DNA from: CAWDJT01 sp963828705 | GTDB lineage: Bacteria; Desulfobacterota; Syntrophobacteria; Syntrophobacterales; Syntrophobacteraceae | Assembly (NCBI GenBank): GCA_963828705.1 | Contig: CAWHGA010000023.1 | Location: 62,001 to 126,000 of the forward strand | Length of the DNA stretch: 64,000 bases | Direction: 5' to 3' | Shown: positions 48,884-57,640 of the stretch, in pieces | Position numbering within the stretch: position 1 is the first letter of the stretch | Layout: the number at the start of each line of letters is the position of its first letter | The notes under the pieces: generated by a model | Databases searched by the model: none | What the model saw: the letters and a program-made list of their open reading frames with translations, nothing else | Told to the model about the DNA's origin: nothing | Program-made: the position numbers and the translations under genes

Positions 48884-49618
48884 ATGGTTGAAAGGACAAG
48901 GTTGGTGTCGAGTTTGATCCTGGTGTTGGCGGTGGTCGTTGGTGGAGGTTCACTGGCCCTGTTTGGGGTCTTCCTGTACATCGGTCACCTGTCTCCGGTT
49001 CAAATGGAATGGTCAGAGCCGGGGATACTCGCCTGGGATGGCCTGCTCTCGCTGGTGTTCTTTGGGCAGCACAGCGGAATGATTCGCAGAAGCTGCCGTG
49101 CCCACCTGGCCCGCATCATCCCATCTCACTATCAGGGCGCATTTTACGCTATCCTGTCCGGAATGGTTCTGACCATGCTGGTGGTCTTCTGGCAATCGAC
49201 TTCGACTTGGTTGTACGCGCTTGAGGGTCTTCCCCGTTGGCTGGTGCGGGGTTTCTTTTTCCTGGCGATGGCAGGGTTCGCTTGGGGGGTGCATGCGCTG
49301 CGATCCTTAGACCCATTGGGCATCGCCGCCATCCGGGCGCACCGGCGAGGGAACCCGTTTGCACCGCCCAAACTCACCATCTGCGGTCCCTACCGGTGGG
49401 TTCGCCATCCCTTCTACCTCTTTTCGATTCTGATCATTTGGTCGTGCCCGGATGTGACCGCTGATCGACTACTTCTCAACATTGTCTGGACCGTGTGGAT
49501 CTACCTCGGGACCTTTTTCGAAGAAGCGGATCTGGTGGCGGAATTCGGCGAAGTGTATCGAGGGTATCAGCGCCAAGTCCCCAGGCTCATTCCATGGCGG
49601 CTGCCTTTGGGCTCATAG
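48884..49618 (+). CDS. NnrU / isoprenylcysteine methyltransferase-like membrane protein
   Basis: A 244-residue protein with five or six membrane helices. PKLTICGPYRWVRHPFYLFSILIIWSCPDVTADRLLLNIVWTVWIYLGTFFEEADLVAEFGEVYRGYQRQVPRLIP is the conserved C-terminal core of the ICMT/PEMT group, where the RHP motif and the EExxL stretch bind SAM. Methanethiol S-methyltransferase MddA belongs to the same family and is the nearest functional parallel I know, but this assignment is only an analogy. The start could be ATG 48878 or 48884. Confidence 0.75.
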   Translation: MVERTRLVSSLILVLAVVVGGGSLALFGVFLYIGHLSPVQMEWSEPGILAWDGLLSLVFFGQHSGMIRRSCRAHLARIIPSHYQGAFYAILSGMVLTMLVVFWQSTSTWLYALEGLPRWLVRGFFFLAMAGFAWGVHALRSLDPLGIAAIRAHRRGNPFAPPKLTICGPYRWVRHPFYLFSILIIWSCPDVTADRLLLNIVWTVWIYLGTFFEEADLVAEFGEVYRGYQRQVPRLIPWRLPLGS

Positions 49619-49830
49619 CAGCACGGGCGAAACGACCTTCTCACAACATGAGGTCAAGATCGAAAACATAAGGACCATGAGAAATGGAGAGCAAGCACGG
49701 TTAACGGAACGGGTTTCGTCGGCTGGCGGAGGTCAGATCCGCGGCGAAATGTGGCCTTTTCTTCCATGCGGCACAACGCTTGCCTGGGCGGGAATGCGTT
49801 TATGCTTGAAGATATCCCGAAATGGATAAG

Positions 49831-50214
49831 TTACTTTTTGTCCTTGAGCAAGGCTTCGAGACCTGCGAATGGCCGGTAGGTAGTTGACGGTTCTTGCTCG
49901 CCGCCCGGCGCCGCCTCGCCATACCATTCGGCAACCCCGTGCCGAGAATGCTCATTGTCGTGACAATACAGGCACAGCAGTTCCCAGTTGCTGCCGTCCG
50001 GCGGATTGTTGTCGTGATCGTGATCCTTATGATGGACCGTCAGTTCACGAAGCTTCTTGCCGGCAAATTCGCGCCCGCACCGTGCACAGATCGAGGGGAA
50101 GAGCTTGAACGCCCGTTCCCGATAGCTTTTCTCCCGTTCTTCTCGGTTGCGTCGAGCCTCGGCAATGATCTGATCCATCTGGTCGGCGTCTATTCGGGTC
50201 TTTTTCGGCGGCAT
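49831..50214 (-). CDS. YajD-like HNH nuclease
   Basis: A 127-residue protein starting MPPKKTRIDADQMDQI at ATG 50214, with AGGAGG upstream. A charged N-terminal helix leads to ICARCGREFAGKKLRELTVHHKDHDHDNNPPDGSNWELLCLYCHDNEH. This holds two CxxC zinc pairs, the HH-N-H catalytic signature and a metal site. The close match in length and layout is to E. coli YajD. DNA or RNA target unknown. It lies 78 bases downstream of the STAS gene on the same strand. Confidence 0.88.
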   Translation of the reverse strand: MPPKKTRIDADQMDQIIAEARRNREEREKSYRERAFKLFPSICARCGREFAGKKLRELTVHHKDHDHDNNPPDGSNWELLCLYCHDNEHSRHGVAEWYGEAAPGGEQEPSTTYRPFAGLEALLKDKK

Positions 50215-50291
50215 ATACGCAACCTCCTGTTGTCCGGAGAGAACCAACCCGCCAGCCGTGAGGAGGGTCTTCGGGGTTCTCGGACGGGTTC

Positions 50292-50678
50292 TCAATGCTT
50301 GCCCTGGATGGTCTGGCGCTGCATTTCGGCCAGATAATTGTCGAGTTCCTCGATGCTGGAGAAGACCTGCATGGATGGCAGGGCGTTGATGATCTCAAAC
50401 ACCTTCTTGATCTGCGGTTGCAGATTCATTAAGGAAAGAGAGCCCCCCCGCAGCTTGAGTTCTTTTTGTGCCTTGAGAACAACCCGAACCCCCATGCTGC
50501 TGATATAGTTCACGCCAGCCATGTCGAAAGTTATGTGTTTGGCCTGGCCCTCATGAAGCAGGTATTCAACCTTCTTTTCCAGCACCAGGTAGGTGTTGGA
50601 ATCCAAAGAACCGACCGGATGAAGGATAAAGACACGGGGCATTTTTTCCGATGTGCTGACCGTCAGGGACATTGCCAC
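50292..50678 (-). CDS. STAS-domain anti-sigma factor antagonist (SpoIIAA/RsbV-like)
   Basis: A 128-residue single STAS domain. FDMAGVNYISSMGVRVVLKAQKEL contains the conserved Asp and the Ser-Ser-Met-Gly loop where kinases phosphorylate the Ser. RGGSLSLMNLQPQIKKVFEIINA follows. It should bind the HATPase partner encoded just upstream (50821-51246) and release its target when dephosphorylated. No PP2C phosphatase or alternative sigma factor is nearby, so the target could be elsewhere. Confidence 0.9.
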   Translation of the reverse strand: MAMSLTVSTSEKMPRVFILHPVGSLDSNTYLVLEKKVEYLLHEGQAKHITFDMAGVNYISSMGVRVVLKAQKELKLRGGSLSLMNLQPQIKKVFEIINALPSMQVFSSIEELDNYLAEMQRQTIQGKH

Positions 50679-50820
50679 TCCTTTCCGTAATAACTTGCCT
50701 CAGAATCTCCCTGATCCACCTTTGTGCCAGAGGATCTTGAACCTTCCACCATCTATGCAGGGTGTCAGGGGATTTCCAGCCGAATTCACGCCGAACCCCC
50801 GCCCGCTTGTCGGCGGGTTG

Positions 50821-51246
50821 CTAAACATGATTTCTGTTATGCTCCAAACAAAACAAGATGGTCAGCCGATTGGTATCATCGTTCCTTTCGTAAATCATCT
50901 GATGAGCTATGCTTCTTGCCAGGTGGACCCCCATCCCGCCTATTGCCCTTGCGGAGAAATCCTGTTCCAGGTCTGAAACGTCAAATGACAGTGGGTCAAA
51001 GAGTATACCCCAATCGGTGACGCGAATGCTCAGCTTTCGGTCTGCCTGAGTGGAGAAGCCCACCTCGACGTGTCCGTCTTCATCCGCATAGGCATAAGCG
51101 AAGATGTTCGTCAGGATTTCTTCCAGCCCCAGCCTGATGTCGTCAAGGAGTTCCGGTGACGCACCAGCCGTTACCGCCCGTTCCAGCACAAAAGTGAGCA
51201 GCGCAGCCAATGAGTCCAGGCGCGCCGGCAATGAAAGTGTGTCCAT
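50821..51246 (-). CDS. RsbW-like serine-protein kinase / anti-sigma factor
   Basis: An HATPase_c domain of about 141 residues. GLEEILTNIFAYAYA is the N box, TDWGILFDPLSFD the G1 box, and GGMGVHLARSIA the G2 box. These are the GHKL ATP-binding motifs of RsbW/SpoIIAB. I start at ATG 51246 (MDTLSLPARLDSLAALL), where the domain begins; an open frame of 48 more codons to 51390 lacks homology. A GC hairpin (50794-50819) separates it from the STAS gene on the same strand, so partner switching between the two is likely. Confidence 0.85.
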   Translation of the reverse strand: MDTLSLPARLDSLAALLTFVLERAVTAGASPELLDDIRLGLEEILTNIFAYAYADEDGHVEVGFSTQADRKLSIRVTDWGILFDPLSFDVSDLEQDFSARAIGGMGVHLARSIAHQMIYERNDDTNRLTILFCLEHNRNHV

Positions 51247-51759
51247 GGTGTCACTTGACAATAAGTCGCGATATGGAGACGAAAAGAGAACGGAATCGAG
51301 CGTGCCAAATCCCAGAAGATCGCACCGGATGTCCTCTGGCCACGATAGGAACATGTGGAATTGTGCTTGAGGTGTCAAGGGAAAAGACACTCATGGGCAA
51401 GATGGCCCTTGACCTGGCCGGCAAATGCTGGCACCAACCATCGTGAATGTGAAGACAGCGGGGGCGAGGTTATGGGAAGACTCGAGGTGGCTTCGGTTAT
51501 TTGCTCCAATTGCGGACATAAACTGATTCGTGGTTTTAGGCGGTTCGGTTCGGCCGATGCACCAATAAACTGGTGTCATTGGGTTGGCTGGTCAAGCAAA
51601 ACTGTGACGATCCTGGGTAGCGGCAAGACAAAACCGCCCATGTTGGTCTCCTGATGTCGCGGATTCCAGCCTGGGCCGATGTGGTTTTGAGGTGGAACGT
51701 ATCTTGTAGAACTGACTGTGAAGCCCTACCGAAAGGCCGGATGGTCGCATTCCCTGCAA

Positions 51760-51960
51760 TCAGCAAGCATTAACCTGCGACGCTCGACCATCTTTTGTCT
51801 CAAGAAGGTGCTTTCGGTTCCTAACCGAGGTCAGATGAAGCCTGGACGGAATCACTTTCTCGCCGGTCCTCGTGCAGCGGCCACATTTGCACTTCGCAGC
51901 AACCGCTTCCATCATTTTCTGCTCTTCGGTGGGTTCTCCCTGGAACGTGGGCTCGATCAT
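51760..51960 (-). CDS. Possible small Cys-rich protein, 66 residues
   Basis: ATG 51960 follows AAAGGA at a good distance. The product begins MIEPTFQGEPTEEQKMMEAVAAKCKCGRC, giving a compact CxCxxC that could bind metal, then a basic tail without known motif. The acidic-to-Cys N-terminus looks protein-like, while the C-terminal half does not, so a frame break or a spurious frame is possible. No neighbour gives context. Confidence 0.3.
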   Translation of the reverse strand: MIEPTFQGEPTEEQKMMEAVAAKCKCGRCTRTGEKVIPSRLHLTSVRNRKHLLETKDGRASQVNAC

Positions 51961-52089
51961 TTCGATTCCTTTCTTTCATGGGTTAGCATCTACTAGAAAT
52001 CAACTAGGGTAGTCTCATCCCCAACCCAAACTTATCCCGGTCACAGAGCCTGGTCAAACGCATTTAGCGGGCAACCCAGGGTTGGTGGC

Positions 52090-52371
52090 TTATACCCTGT
52101 TCAGCCAATCTGCGTGCACCAGGAGAAGGCAGTCGGGTTCGATTCTCGAATTCCGAACGAGTAAACTTCTGGTCAGCTCCCAAGAACCCGATATGTCTTT
52201 GACCAGACGCGATAGAAACTCACGAGGTCTTCGCAGTTCGGAGTCGGTGGTGTAAACAACCTCTGCAGATTTTTCCCAATCCATGTGCCACCCCACAATT
52301 TGCGTCCATAATCTGCTATTAAGCAAACAATTCGGATGGGTGCAGTGCTTTTGGAACGACGGTTGAATCAC
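52090..52371 (-). CDS. Doubtful hypothetical protein, 93 residues
   Basis: The longest minus-strand frame in the gene-poor stretch. The product (WTQIVGWHMDWEKSAEVVYTTD, LRRPREFLSRLVKDISGSWELTRSLL) has plausible helical content but no known domain and no clear ribosome site. It may be a decayed gene. Confidence 0.25.
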   Translation of the reverse strand: MIQPSFQKHCTHPNCLLNSRLWTQIVGWHMDWEKSAEVVYTTDSELRRPREFLSRLVKDISGSWELTRSLLVRNSRIEPDCLLLVHADWLNRV

Positions 52372-52434
52372 CTCCCCATCGGGTCATCCGACATTGGTGG
52401 CGCCGTCCCCAAATAAGTGTGCCATGTCGCCGCG

Positions 52435-52513
52435 ATTTTTGTGTCGTGTTTCATTGCATTCAACTCGACCTACCGTAGGTTGCGTTGAATGTAATGAAAC
52501 GCAACGTCTGCAT
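52435..52513. repeat. Palindromic repeat element, copy 1
   Basis: An imperfect inverted repeat of about 30 bases per arm centred near 52474: CATTCAACTCGACCTAC on the left faces GTAGGTTGCGTTGAATG on the right, flanked by TTTCAT and ATGAAA. A near-identical copy is at 62111-62190, and both share the flanks TTTTTGTGTCG and CGTCTGCA. It would fold into a long hairpin as RNA. The size suggests a REP/MITE-type mobile palindrome. Confidence 0.85.
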
Positions 52514-52888
52514 CTGTAACCGGGCTCTTGGGTCCTGGCTGGTACCCGTTCGTTGCTCTGTTCAGAAAAGTTTCACCTTTTCATAGTTTCGGTGCCGAAG
52601 CGAACTGTGGAGAATCCCATCGAGCAGCTATCCCAAAGCCCCTGTTCATGCCGCTCAGTAGATTTTGGCGACCGTCGCCAATGCCCCCGAGCCCCTGATT
52701 TTTATCTGGCAGATGGGACATTTGCTTTCTGTCGGGCGGTGTTGATATATATCATAAGAACGGTGAGTAGTGTATAGCTCCAAGGTGGCAATGTGGTTGT
52801 CGCCGGTGATGCAGGATGTTTCGGGCACCCAGTTTCTGTTTCACGGAGTTGCCTTCAAACCCCTTGCACCTTCAGGAAAGGCCAAGTC

Positions 52889-53098
52889 ATGAACCCATTC
52901 AAATCTTTTACATTCAAGTGGTGGCAGGTGGCTCTGTTCAAGATGGCCATGATCTCCTTCGGCCTTGCTCTTGGCGCAACGTGGTCGGAGTTCTTCGGCA
53001 GGTGGCTGGTCTGGTTCTGGTTGATCTTCCTGGTTGCCGGCGCCTATGTCACCTATGCCTGGTACAAGCAGTGTTCAAGTGATCCACGCCCACGATAG
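52889..53098 (+). CDS. Small membrane protein, 69 residues
   Basis: ATG 52889 follows AGGAAAGG. MNPFKSFTFKWWQVALFKMAMISFGLALGATWSEFF starts one membrane helix, and WLVWFWLIFLVAGAYVTYAWYKQ is a second. A short polar tail follows. The layout WWQ-helix-GATW-helix is shared with other small two-helix proteins I have seen in bacteria, but no function is known. It is isolated in a gene-poor region. Confidence 0.6.
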   Translation: MNPFKSFTFKWWQVALFKMAMISFGLALGATWSEFFGRWLVWFWLIFLVAGAYVTYAWYKQCSSDPRPR

Positions 53099-53508
53099 AG
53101 GGCCAGATAGCGACGATACCTAACGGCCATGGTCAGCCTGCTGTGATCTATCCGAAAAGATGTCTCGACCCCGTGCTCAGGAGTGGCCGCTAGTTCAAGT
53201 ATCTCTTGATAACATGTGGTTTTTCGTAATAAATAGCGTTGCATGCGCTGGGATCGTTGGCAATCTCATCATCGATCTTCGCTACTTTCGGATATTTTGT
53301 CGTTTACTTCGTACCGGTGGTTGGGGGCGATGTCATGGCGTATTTCCGCAATCCCATCCTGGGGGGCATTTTAATTCTGATCGATCGGCTCCTGGAACGG
53401 ATCGGACAGTGGCACCTGGGGGTACCCTGGGGTAGGACGTCTATCGGTGTTCCGGCTTCAGCCCGGCAAAACGGCCAAAGGGGTGGCTTCTGGCTGTACG
53501 GCAAGGAT
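53099..53508. other. Gene-free region
   Basis: About 410 bases. A plus-strand frame from 53239 contains a hydrophobic stretch (FGYFVVYFVPVVGGDVMAYF) but runs antisense into the ModE-like gene and has no clear start or homology. Nothing else seen. Confidence 0.4.
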
Positions 53509-53979
53509 CTACTGACCGCTCCCTCCCTCCAGCTCGTCCTTATCGGTCAAGGCCTCGACAAAGAAGCCGCGGAATAGAGTGTCCGCAGAAGCCCTGGCCA
53601 AAGCATCCAGATGGCGGAAGTGTTGCACCAGGGCCTTGCCGAAGGGGGTAAGTTCCGAGCCTCCGCCGTGAATACCCCCGGTCCGTTTCTTCAGGAGCGG
53701 CTGGCCGAGGCGTTCCTCAGTGGCCTTGAGCTTCCCCCAGACCGCCCGGTAGCTCATGTTAAGTTCTTTGGCCGCCGCCAGGATGGAGCCGTGCTTCTCG
53801 ATGGCGTTCAGTATCAGCAATCGTCCGGATCCAAACACTACGCTTCCATGGTTGTCTTCAATCCAGATCTTGGATTTGATGGCTAGTTTTCCGGGCGCAG
53901 AAATCCCCAACCCATGTTCTTCCTGCCTCACCTGTGTTTGCCTTTTGTTGCCGGGCGGTTTCTTCTGGCTCGCAGTCAA
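53509..53979 (-). CDS. ModE-like winged-helix regulator without molybdate domain
   Basis: A 156-residue protein. KIWIEDNHGSVVFGSGRLLILNAIEKHGSILAAAKELNMSYRAVWGKLKATEERLGQPLLKKRTGGIHGGGSELTPFGKALVQHF is the LysR/ModE-type N-terminal HTH. The TOBE (molybdate-binding) domains of full ModE are absent, as in the short ModE-related regulators of this group. The first 30 residues are basic and disordered, so translation may start further in. No Mo transport gene is adjacent; the molybdoenzyme at 38-40 kb is a possible target. Confidence 0.8.
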   Translation of the reverse strand: MTASQKKPPGNKRQTQVRQEEHGLGISAPGKLAIKSKIWIEDNHGSVVFGSGRLLILNAIEKHGSILAAAKELNMSYRAVWGKLKATEERLGQPLLKKRTGGIHGGGSELTPFGKALVQHFRHLDALARASADTLFRGFFVEALTDKDELEGGSGQ

Positions 53980-54542
53980 CGCTGTACCTCGCTTCGATGG
54001 CCACTAATAATTGGCTTCCATGCACCTGTAGGAAATGCCTCGAGACAGCGTCCTGGCCGCGCGGCCGCGGGATTGACTCAGGGGTTGACGGCGACAGTGA
54101 ATGCTTTAGCTATGCCAATGACTGGTGGCCGTTGTACCTGCCCTCCCCGGTAAATTTGGACGATGGATATTCTGTCTCGGAAAGATCACGAGATCGTGAT
54201 AATGCTGATAATATCACAGCAATCCAGGTGCTGGTTAATGATTCTGCGGCGGTGGTTGGGAAGGCGGGTTTGCTAACCCGCCAAATGTCCATGGATGACA
54301 GGGTTGTCGGCCCTCCGCTGGCAAGGACCAATTGCTCCAGGGTTGTTGTCGCTTCTCGGTGTGGGCCCGAATTAGGAAAGGGGTCAGGCTCGCTCCAGGA
54401 TTAATCATTTGATTCGCAAGCGGATATTGATAGGTTTCGGGCAAGGACATGAGAACGGCATGACCAATATGCGGATCTCAACCCAGTCCGGCTCGATCAT
54501 TGCCACCAGCACTGTCTCATCAACCATATTGAGGATACTGTA
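53980..54542. other. Gene-free region with hairpins
   Basis: About 560 bases. It includes a perfect hairpin pairing 54263-54270 with 54275-54282 (GGCGGGTT...AACCCGCC) and a 7-base inverted repeat at 54184-54199. No coding pattern or T-run terminator is clear. Confidence 0.45.
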
Positions 54543-55220
54543 TTGCAGCCAAAGCCCTACACCAAAAAGATCGTCTGTTTGGCCAATTCACGTAAGTATT
54601 CCGGTCGTTGCTTGGCCGGCAAGGAGCTGTCACAAGGCCGCGTCGGCGAATGGATCAGGCCGGTGAAGGCGACGGAGACTCGGGAGCTCTCCCTCTCCGA
54701 CATCACCTTGCAAACTGGCACCGAACCTAAGCTGTTGGATGTGATTACGGTTCCCCTGACTGAAGCCTGTCCCCATAGTTTTCAGGCGGAGAACCACTTG
54801 ATCAACGGCGGCTGTTGGCTCTGGGACACTACGTTGCCCATATCTATGGTGCCGCACCTTTGCGATAAGGTCGATCAGATCTGGGCAAATGGCTATCACG
54901 GCCCCAACGCCTTGAACGACCGAATGCCTGAAGCCCTGGTCCGCGAGACTATCTCTTCATCGTTGGTCTTCATCCAACCGGAGGGCCTTTGGATCACGGT
55001 CGAGTCCGGTCTCATGGGATTGAAGAAAGTCCGGGCGAGATTCACTTTCAATGGAGAAACGTACTGGCTCCTGGTTACCGATCCGGTAATCGAAGCCCGC
55101 TACACGGAGCAGGATCTGGGCGAGTACCCGGTGAATGGCGCACCAACCTTTATGACCATAAGTATTGGCGAGCCCAGTCGGGGCTTCTGCCATAAACTGG
55201 CGGCAGGAATCGTTCTGTAG
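54543..55220 (+). CDS. Dual-OB domain protein
   Basis: A 225-residue soluble protein. KKIVCLANSRKYSGRCLAGKEL and GRVGEWIRPVKATETRELSL are the hallmark start of the dual-OB (DuOB) family, found in accessory and mobile gene neighbourhoods of bacteria. HSFQAENHLINGGCWLWD and the C-terminal LMGLKKVRARFTFNGETYWLLVTDPVIE fit the second OB fold. The function is not established; nucleic-acid or nucleotide binding is inferred from the fold. TTG 54543 is the longest start. It is flanked by eroded DNA and gene remnants. Confidence 0.78.
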   Translation: MQPKPYTKKIVCLANSRKYSGRCLAGKELSQGRVGEWIRPVKATETRELSLSDITLQTGTEPKLLDVITVPLTEACPHSFQAENHLINGGCWLWDTTLPISMVPHLCDKVDQIWANGYHGPNALNDRMPEALVRETISSSLVFIQPEGLWITVESGLMGLKKVRARFTFNGETYWLLVTDPVIEARYTEQDLGEYPVNGAPTFMTISIGEPSRGFCHKLAAGIVL

Positions 55221-55223
55221 CCC

Positions 55224-55524
55224 ATGGATGCCTGCCGATGTTCCCCTTGCCTCCATCATGAGCAAGGTATGCACCGTCGGGCAGTTCAACAGAATTTCGA
55301 AGAAGCGGCCAAATGGTGCCGCAAGGCGGCTGAACAGGGTGACACCAGCGCTCAATTCCAGATGGGTTTGATGTATGAGGCCGGAAGGGGTGTCAACAGA
55401 GATCGTCAGGAGGCGGTTAAATGGCTGACGGAGGCCGCCCAAAAAGGATCCGAACCCGCCAGGGATCAGTTGCATAAGATGGGTGTTGAGTTGACAAAAT
55501 CAGCATCCTCTTACAAATGGTCCG
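55224..55524 (+). pseudogene. Sel1-like repeat gene remnant
   Basis: The frame holds QNFEEAAKWCRKAAEQGDTSAQFQMGLMYEAGRGVNRDRQEAVKWLTEAAQKGSEPARDQLHKMGVEL, two Sel1-like repeats and part of a third. No signal peptide or proper start is present, and the frame then runs antisense into the hydrolase remnant. It is a fragment of a longer Sel1 protein. Confidence 0.7.
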
Positions 55525-55740
55525 TTATTGCCAGCGCGCCCGCAGGGTGTCGGCAATCTGTTGAATGGCCCGCTCGGCCTGCTCATATCTTCCCGTGGAC
55601 AGGGCAAAACCATGAATCATCCCGAGATAACGGGTGACCTGAACCGGTACGCCGGCCTGGTGGAGACGTGCGCCGTAGGCTTCACCTTCATCGCGAAAGG
55701 GGTCATAGTGAGCGGTGGAGGCAAACCGCTCAGGTCCTTG
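55525..55740 (-). pseudogene. Alpha/beta hydrolase (HSL-type esterase) C-terminal remnant
   Basis: Only the last 65 or so residues are recognisable: YDPFRDEGEAYGARLHQAGVPVQVTRYLGMIHGFA. These carry the Asp (DPFRDEG) and His (MIHGF) of the esterase triad of hormone-sensitive-lipase-type hydrolases. The Ser elbow and N-terminus are missing; upstream the frame becomes unrelated and runs to the pgm 3' end. It converges with the Sel1 remnant. Confidence 0.72.
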
Positions 55741-55978
55741 GCCTGAAGAGGTGAGGCGTAGGGGTTGCCGCCGTCGGGTAGGTGCTAAAATAACCTGTGG
55801 AACGTGTGGCGTTGCCGCCGTGAAGTCGGTTTCCTGACGCGTTGGCCAGCGCAGCAAATACTGCCCAAACATTACCAACAGTTTCATTACCAAAGCTCGC
55901 TGCTTCACGGCTGATGAATCTCCTTGAGGAAAAACCAGTCTTTTGGATCTGCTGGTCGTCACGGCCGAGTAGAGCCTT

Positions 55979-57640
55979 TTAACCGCCGGCAACACCGGCT
56001 GCACGAAAGGCGTCATTGATAATGGCTTCCGCTTCTTCACGGATCTGGGCGAGATGGGAAGGCCCTATGAAGCTCTCCAGGTAGATCTTGTAAATGTCCT
56101 CTGTGCCCGAAGGCCGGGCCGCAAACCATCCATTTTCGGTGATGACCTTGAGCCCCCCGATGGCCGCTCCGTTTCCCGGGGCATGGGTGAGCTTCGCTAG
56201 AATGGGTTCTCCAGCCAGCGTGCCGGCGGTGATCATCACCGGTGAGAGTTGGCTCAGCACGGCCCGTCGTGGCGCTGAGGCCGGAACATCTAGCCTTTCA
56301 TAGCAGGGTTCGCCGAACATCTGCGCCAGTTGTTGATACTGTTCGTTGGGGTCTTTCCCAGTCTTGGCGGTGATCTCCGCAGCCAGGAGACCCAGGATGA
56401 TCCCGTCCTTATCCGTGGTCCAGACGCTTCCGTCCCTTCTTAGGAAAGACGCGCCAGCACTTTCCTCGCCAGCGAATCCATAAGACCCGCTCCCCAGACC
56501 GTCCACGAACCATTTGAAGCCGACGGGTACTTCAGCGACGCTCCTCCCTAGATGAGCCGCCACGCGATCGATCATGGAGCTGCTTACCAGGGTTTTCCCG
56601 ATGAGGGCGTCCCGGCGCCATCCGGGCCTGTTCTGGAACAAGTACCAGATGGCTACGGCGAGATAGTGGTTGGGATTCATCAGTCCGCCGCTGCGGGTCA
56701 CGATTCCGTGGCGGTCGCAGTCGGCGTCGTTGCCGAAGGCGACGTCAAAGCGGTCCTTGAGCCCAATAAGACCAGCCATGGCGTATGGAGACGAACAATC
56801 CATGCGGATCTTGCCGTCTTTGTCCACCGTCATGAAAGCATAGGTGGGGTCCACCACCGGATTAACCACTTCCAGACGCAGCCGGTAGCGTTCGGCGATG
56901 GGTTCCCAGAAGGCCACCGCTGCACCGCCCATGGGATCCACTCCAATATGCACATCGGCCTGGCGGATGACCTCAAAATCAATCACGTTGACCAGGTCGT
57001 TGATGAAAGGAGTGATATAGTCGTATTGTTGAATGTGGGCTTGCCGCAGCGCCTGCTCCAGCGGCGATCTTCGCACCTCCTGGTTGTTGCCGCGCAACAG
57101 ATCGTTGGCCCGTTGTTCGATCCAACGGGTCACGCTGGTGTCGGCCGGGCCACCGTGGGGGGGATTGTATTTGAAACCGCCGTCTTCCGGTGGATTGTGT
57201 GACGGGGTGATGACGATGCCATCGGCAAGGCCGGAGCTGCAGCCTTGATTGGTCGTGAGAATGGCGTGCGAAATCACCGGGGTCGGTGTGTAATCGCCAT
57301 TGCTTGCCAAACGGACTTCGACCCCGTTGGCTGCAAGCACTTCAATGGCCGTAGCATGGGCGGGTTCAGACAGCGCATGGGTGTCCATCCCCAGGAACAG
57401 GGGCCCGGTGATGCCGTTGGCCCGGCGATAGTCGCAGATGGCCTGGGTCGTGGCGAGGATGTGGACGTGGTTAAAACTGTTTTTAAAAGATGTCCCGCGA
57501 TGCCCGGAAGTCCCAAAGGCTACCTGTTGGGCGGTCAAGTTCACATCCGCAGTCCTGGTGTAATAGGCGGTCATCAAGCGGGGAACGTTGACCAGAAGGG
57601 ACCGTGGCGCCGGTTTTCCGGCCAGGGGATGCAGAGTCAT
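55979..57640 (-). CDS. pgm: Phosphoglucomutase (alpha-D-glucose)
   Basis: Interconverts glucose 1- and 6-phosphate. VAFGTSGHRGTSFKNSFN opens the substrate site. GIVITPSHNPPEDGGFKYNPPHGGPAD contains the phosphorylated Ser and its loop. FGNDADCDRHGIVT is the Mg site, GFAGEESAGASFLRRDG the sugar-binding loop, and ARPSGTEDIYKIYLESF the phosphate loop. The 553 residues match the E. coli Pgm type. AAGGAG lies 8 bases before ATG 57640. It supplies UDP-glucose precursors for LPS and glycogen. Confidence 0.96.
   Translation of the reverse strand: MTLHPLAGKPAPRSLLVNVPRLMTAYYTRTADVNLTAQQVAFGTSGHRGTSFKNSFNHVHILATTQAICDYRRANGITGPLFLGMDTHALSEPAHATAIEVLAANGVEVRLASNGDYTPTPVISHAILTTNQGCSSGLADGIVITPSHNPPEDGGFKYNPPHGGPADTSVTRWIEQRANDLLRGNNQEVRRSPLEQALRQAHIQQYDYITPFINDLVNVIDFEVIRQADVHIGVDPMGGAAVAFWEPIAERYRLRLEVVNPVVDPTYAFMTVDKDGKIRMDCSSPYAMAGLIGLKDRFDVAFGNDADCDRHGIVTRSGGLMNPNHYLAVAIWYLFQNRPGWRRDALIGKTLVSSSMIDRVAAHLGRSVAEVPVGFKWFVDGLGSGSYGFAGEESAGASFLRRDGSVWTTDKDGIILGLLAAEITAKTGKDPNEQYQQLAQMFGEPCYERLDVPASAPRRAVLSQLSPVMITAGTLAGEPILAKLTHAPGNGAAIGGLKVITENGWFAARPSGTEDIYKIYLESFIGPSHLAQIREEAEAIINDAFRAAGVAGG

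Larger units (their letters stand above)
51247..52888. other. Gene-poor, eroded-looking region
   Basis: About 1.6 kb with only short frames on either strand, none with a recognised domain. Two weak candidates are listed separately. The region carries one copy of a palindromic repeat (52435-52513). No transposase is visible. Confidence 0.45.

Noticed and set aside
53239..53577. 112-codon plus-strand frame with a hydrophobic stretch
   Set aside because: Second half is antisense to the ModE-like gene, and there is no ribosome site.
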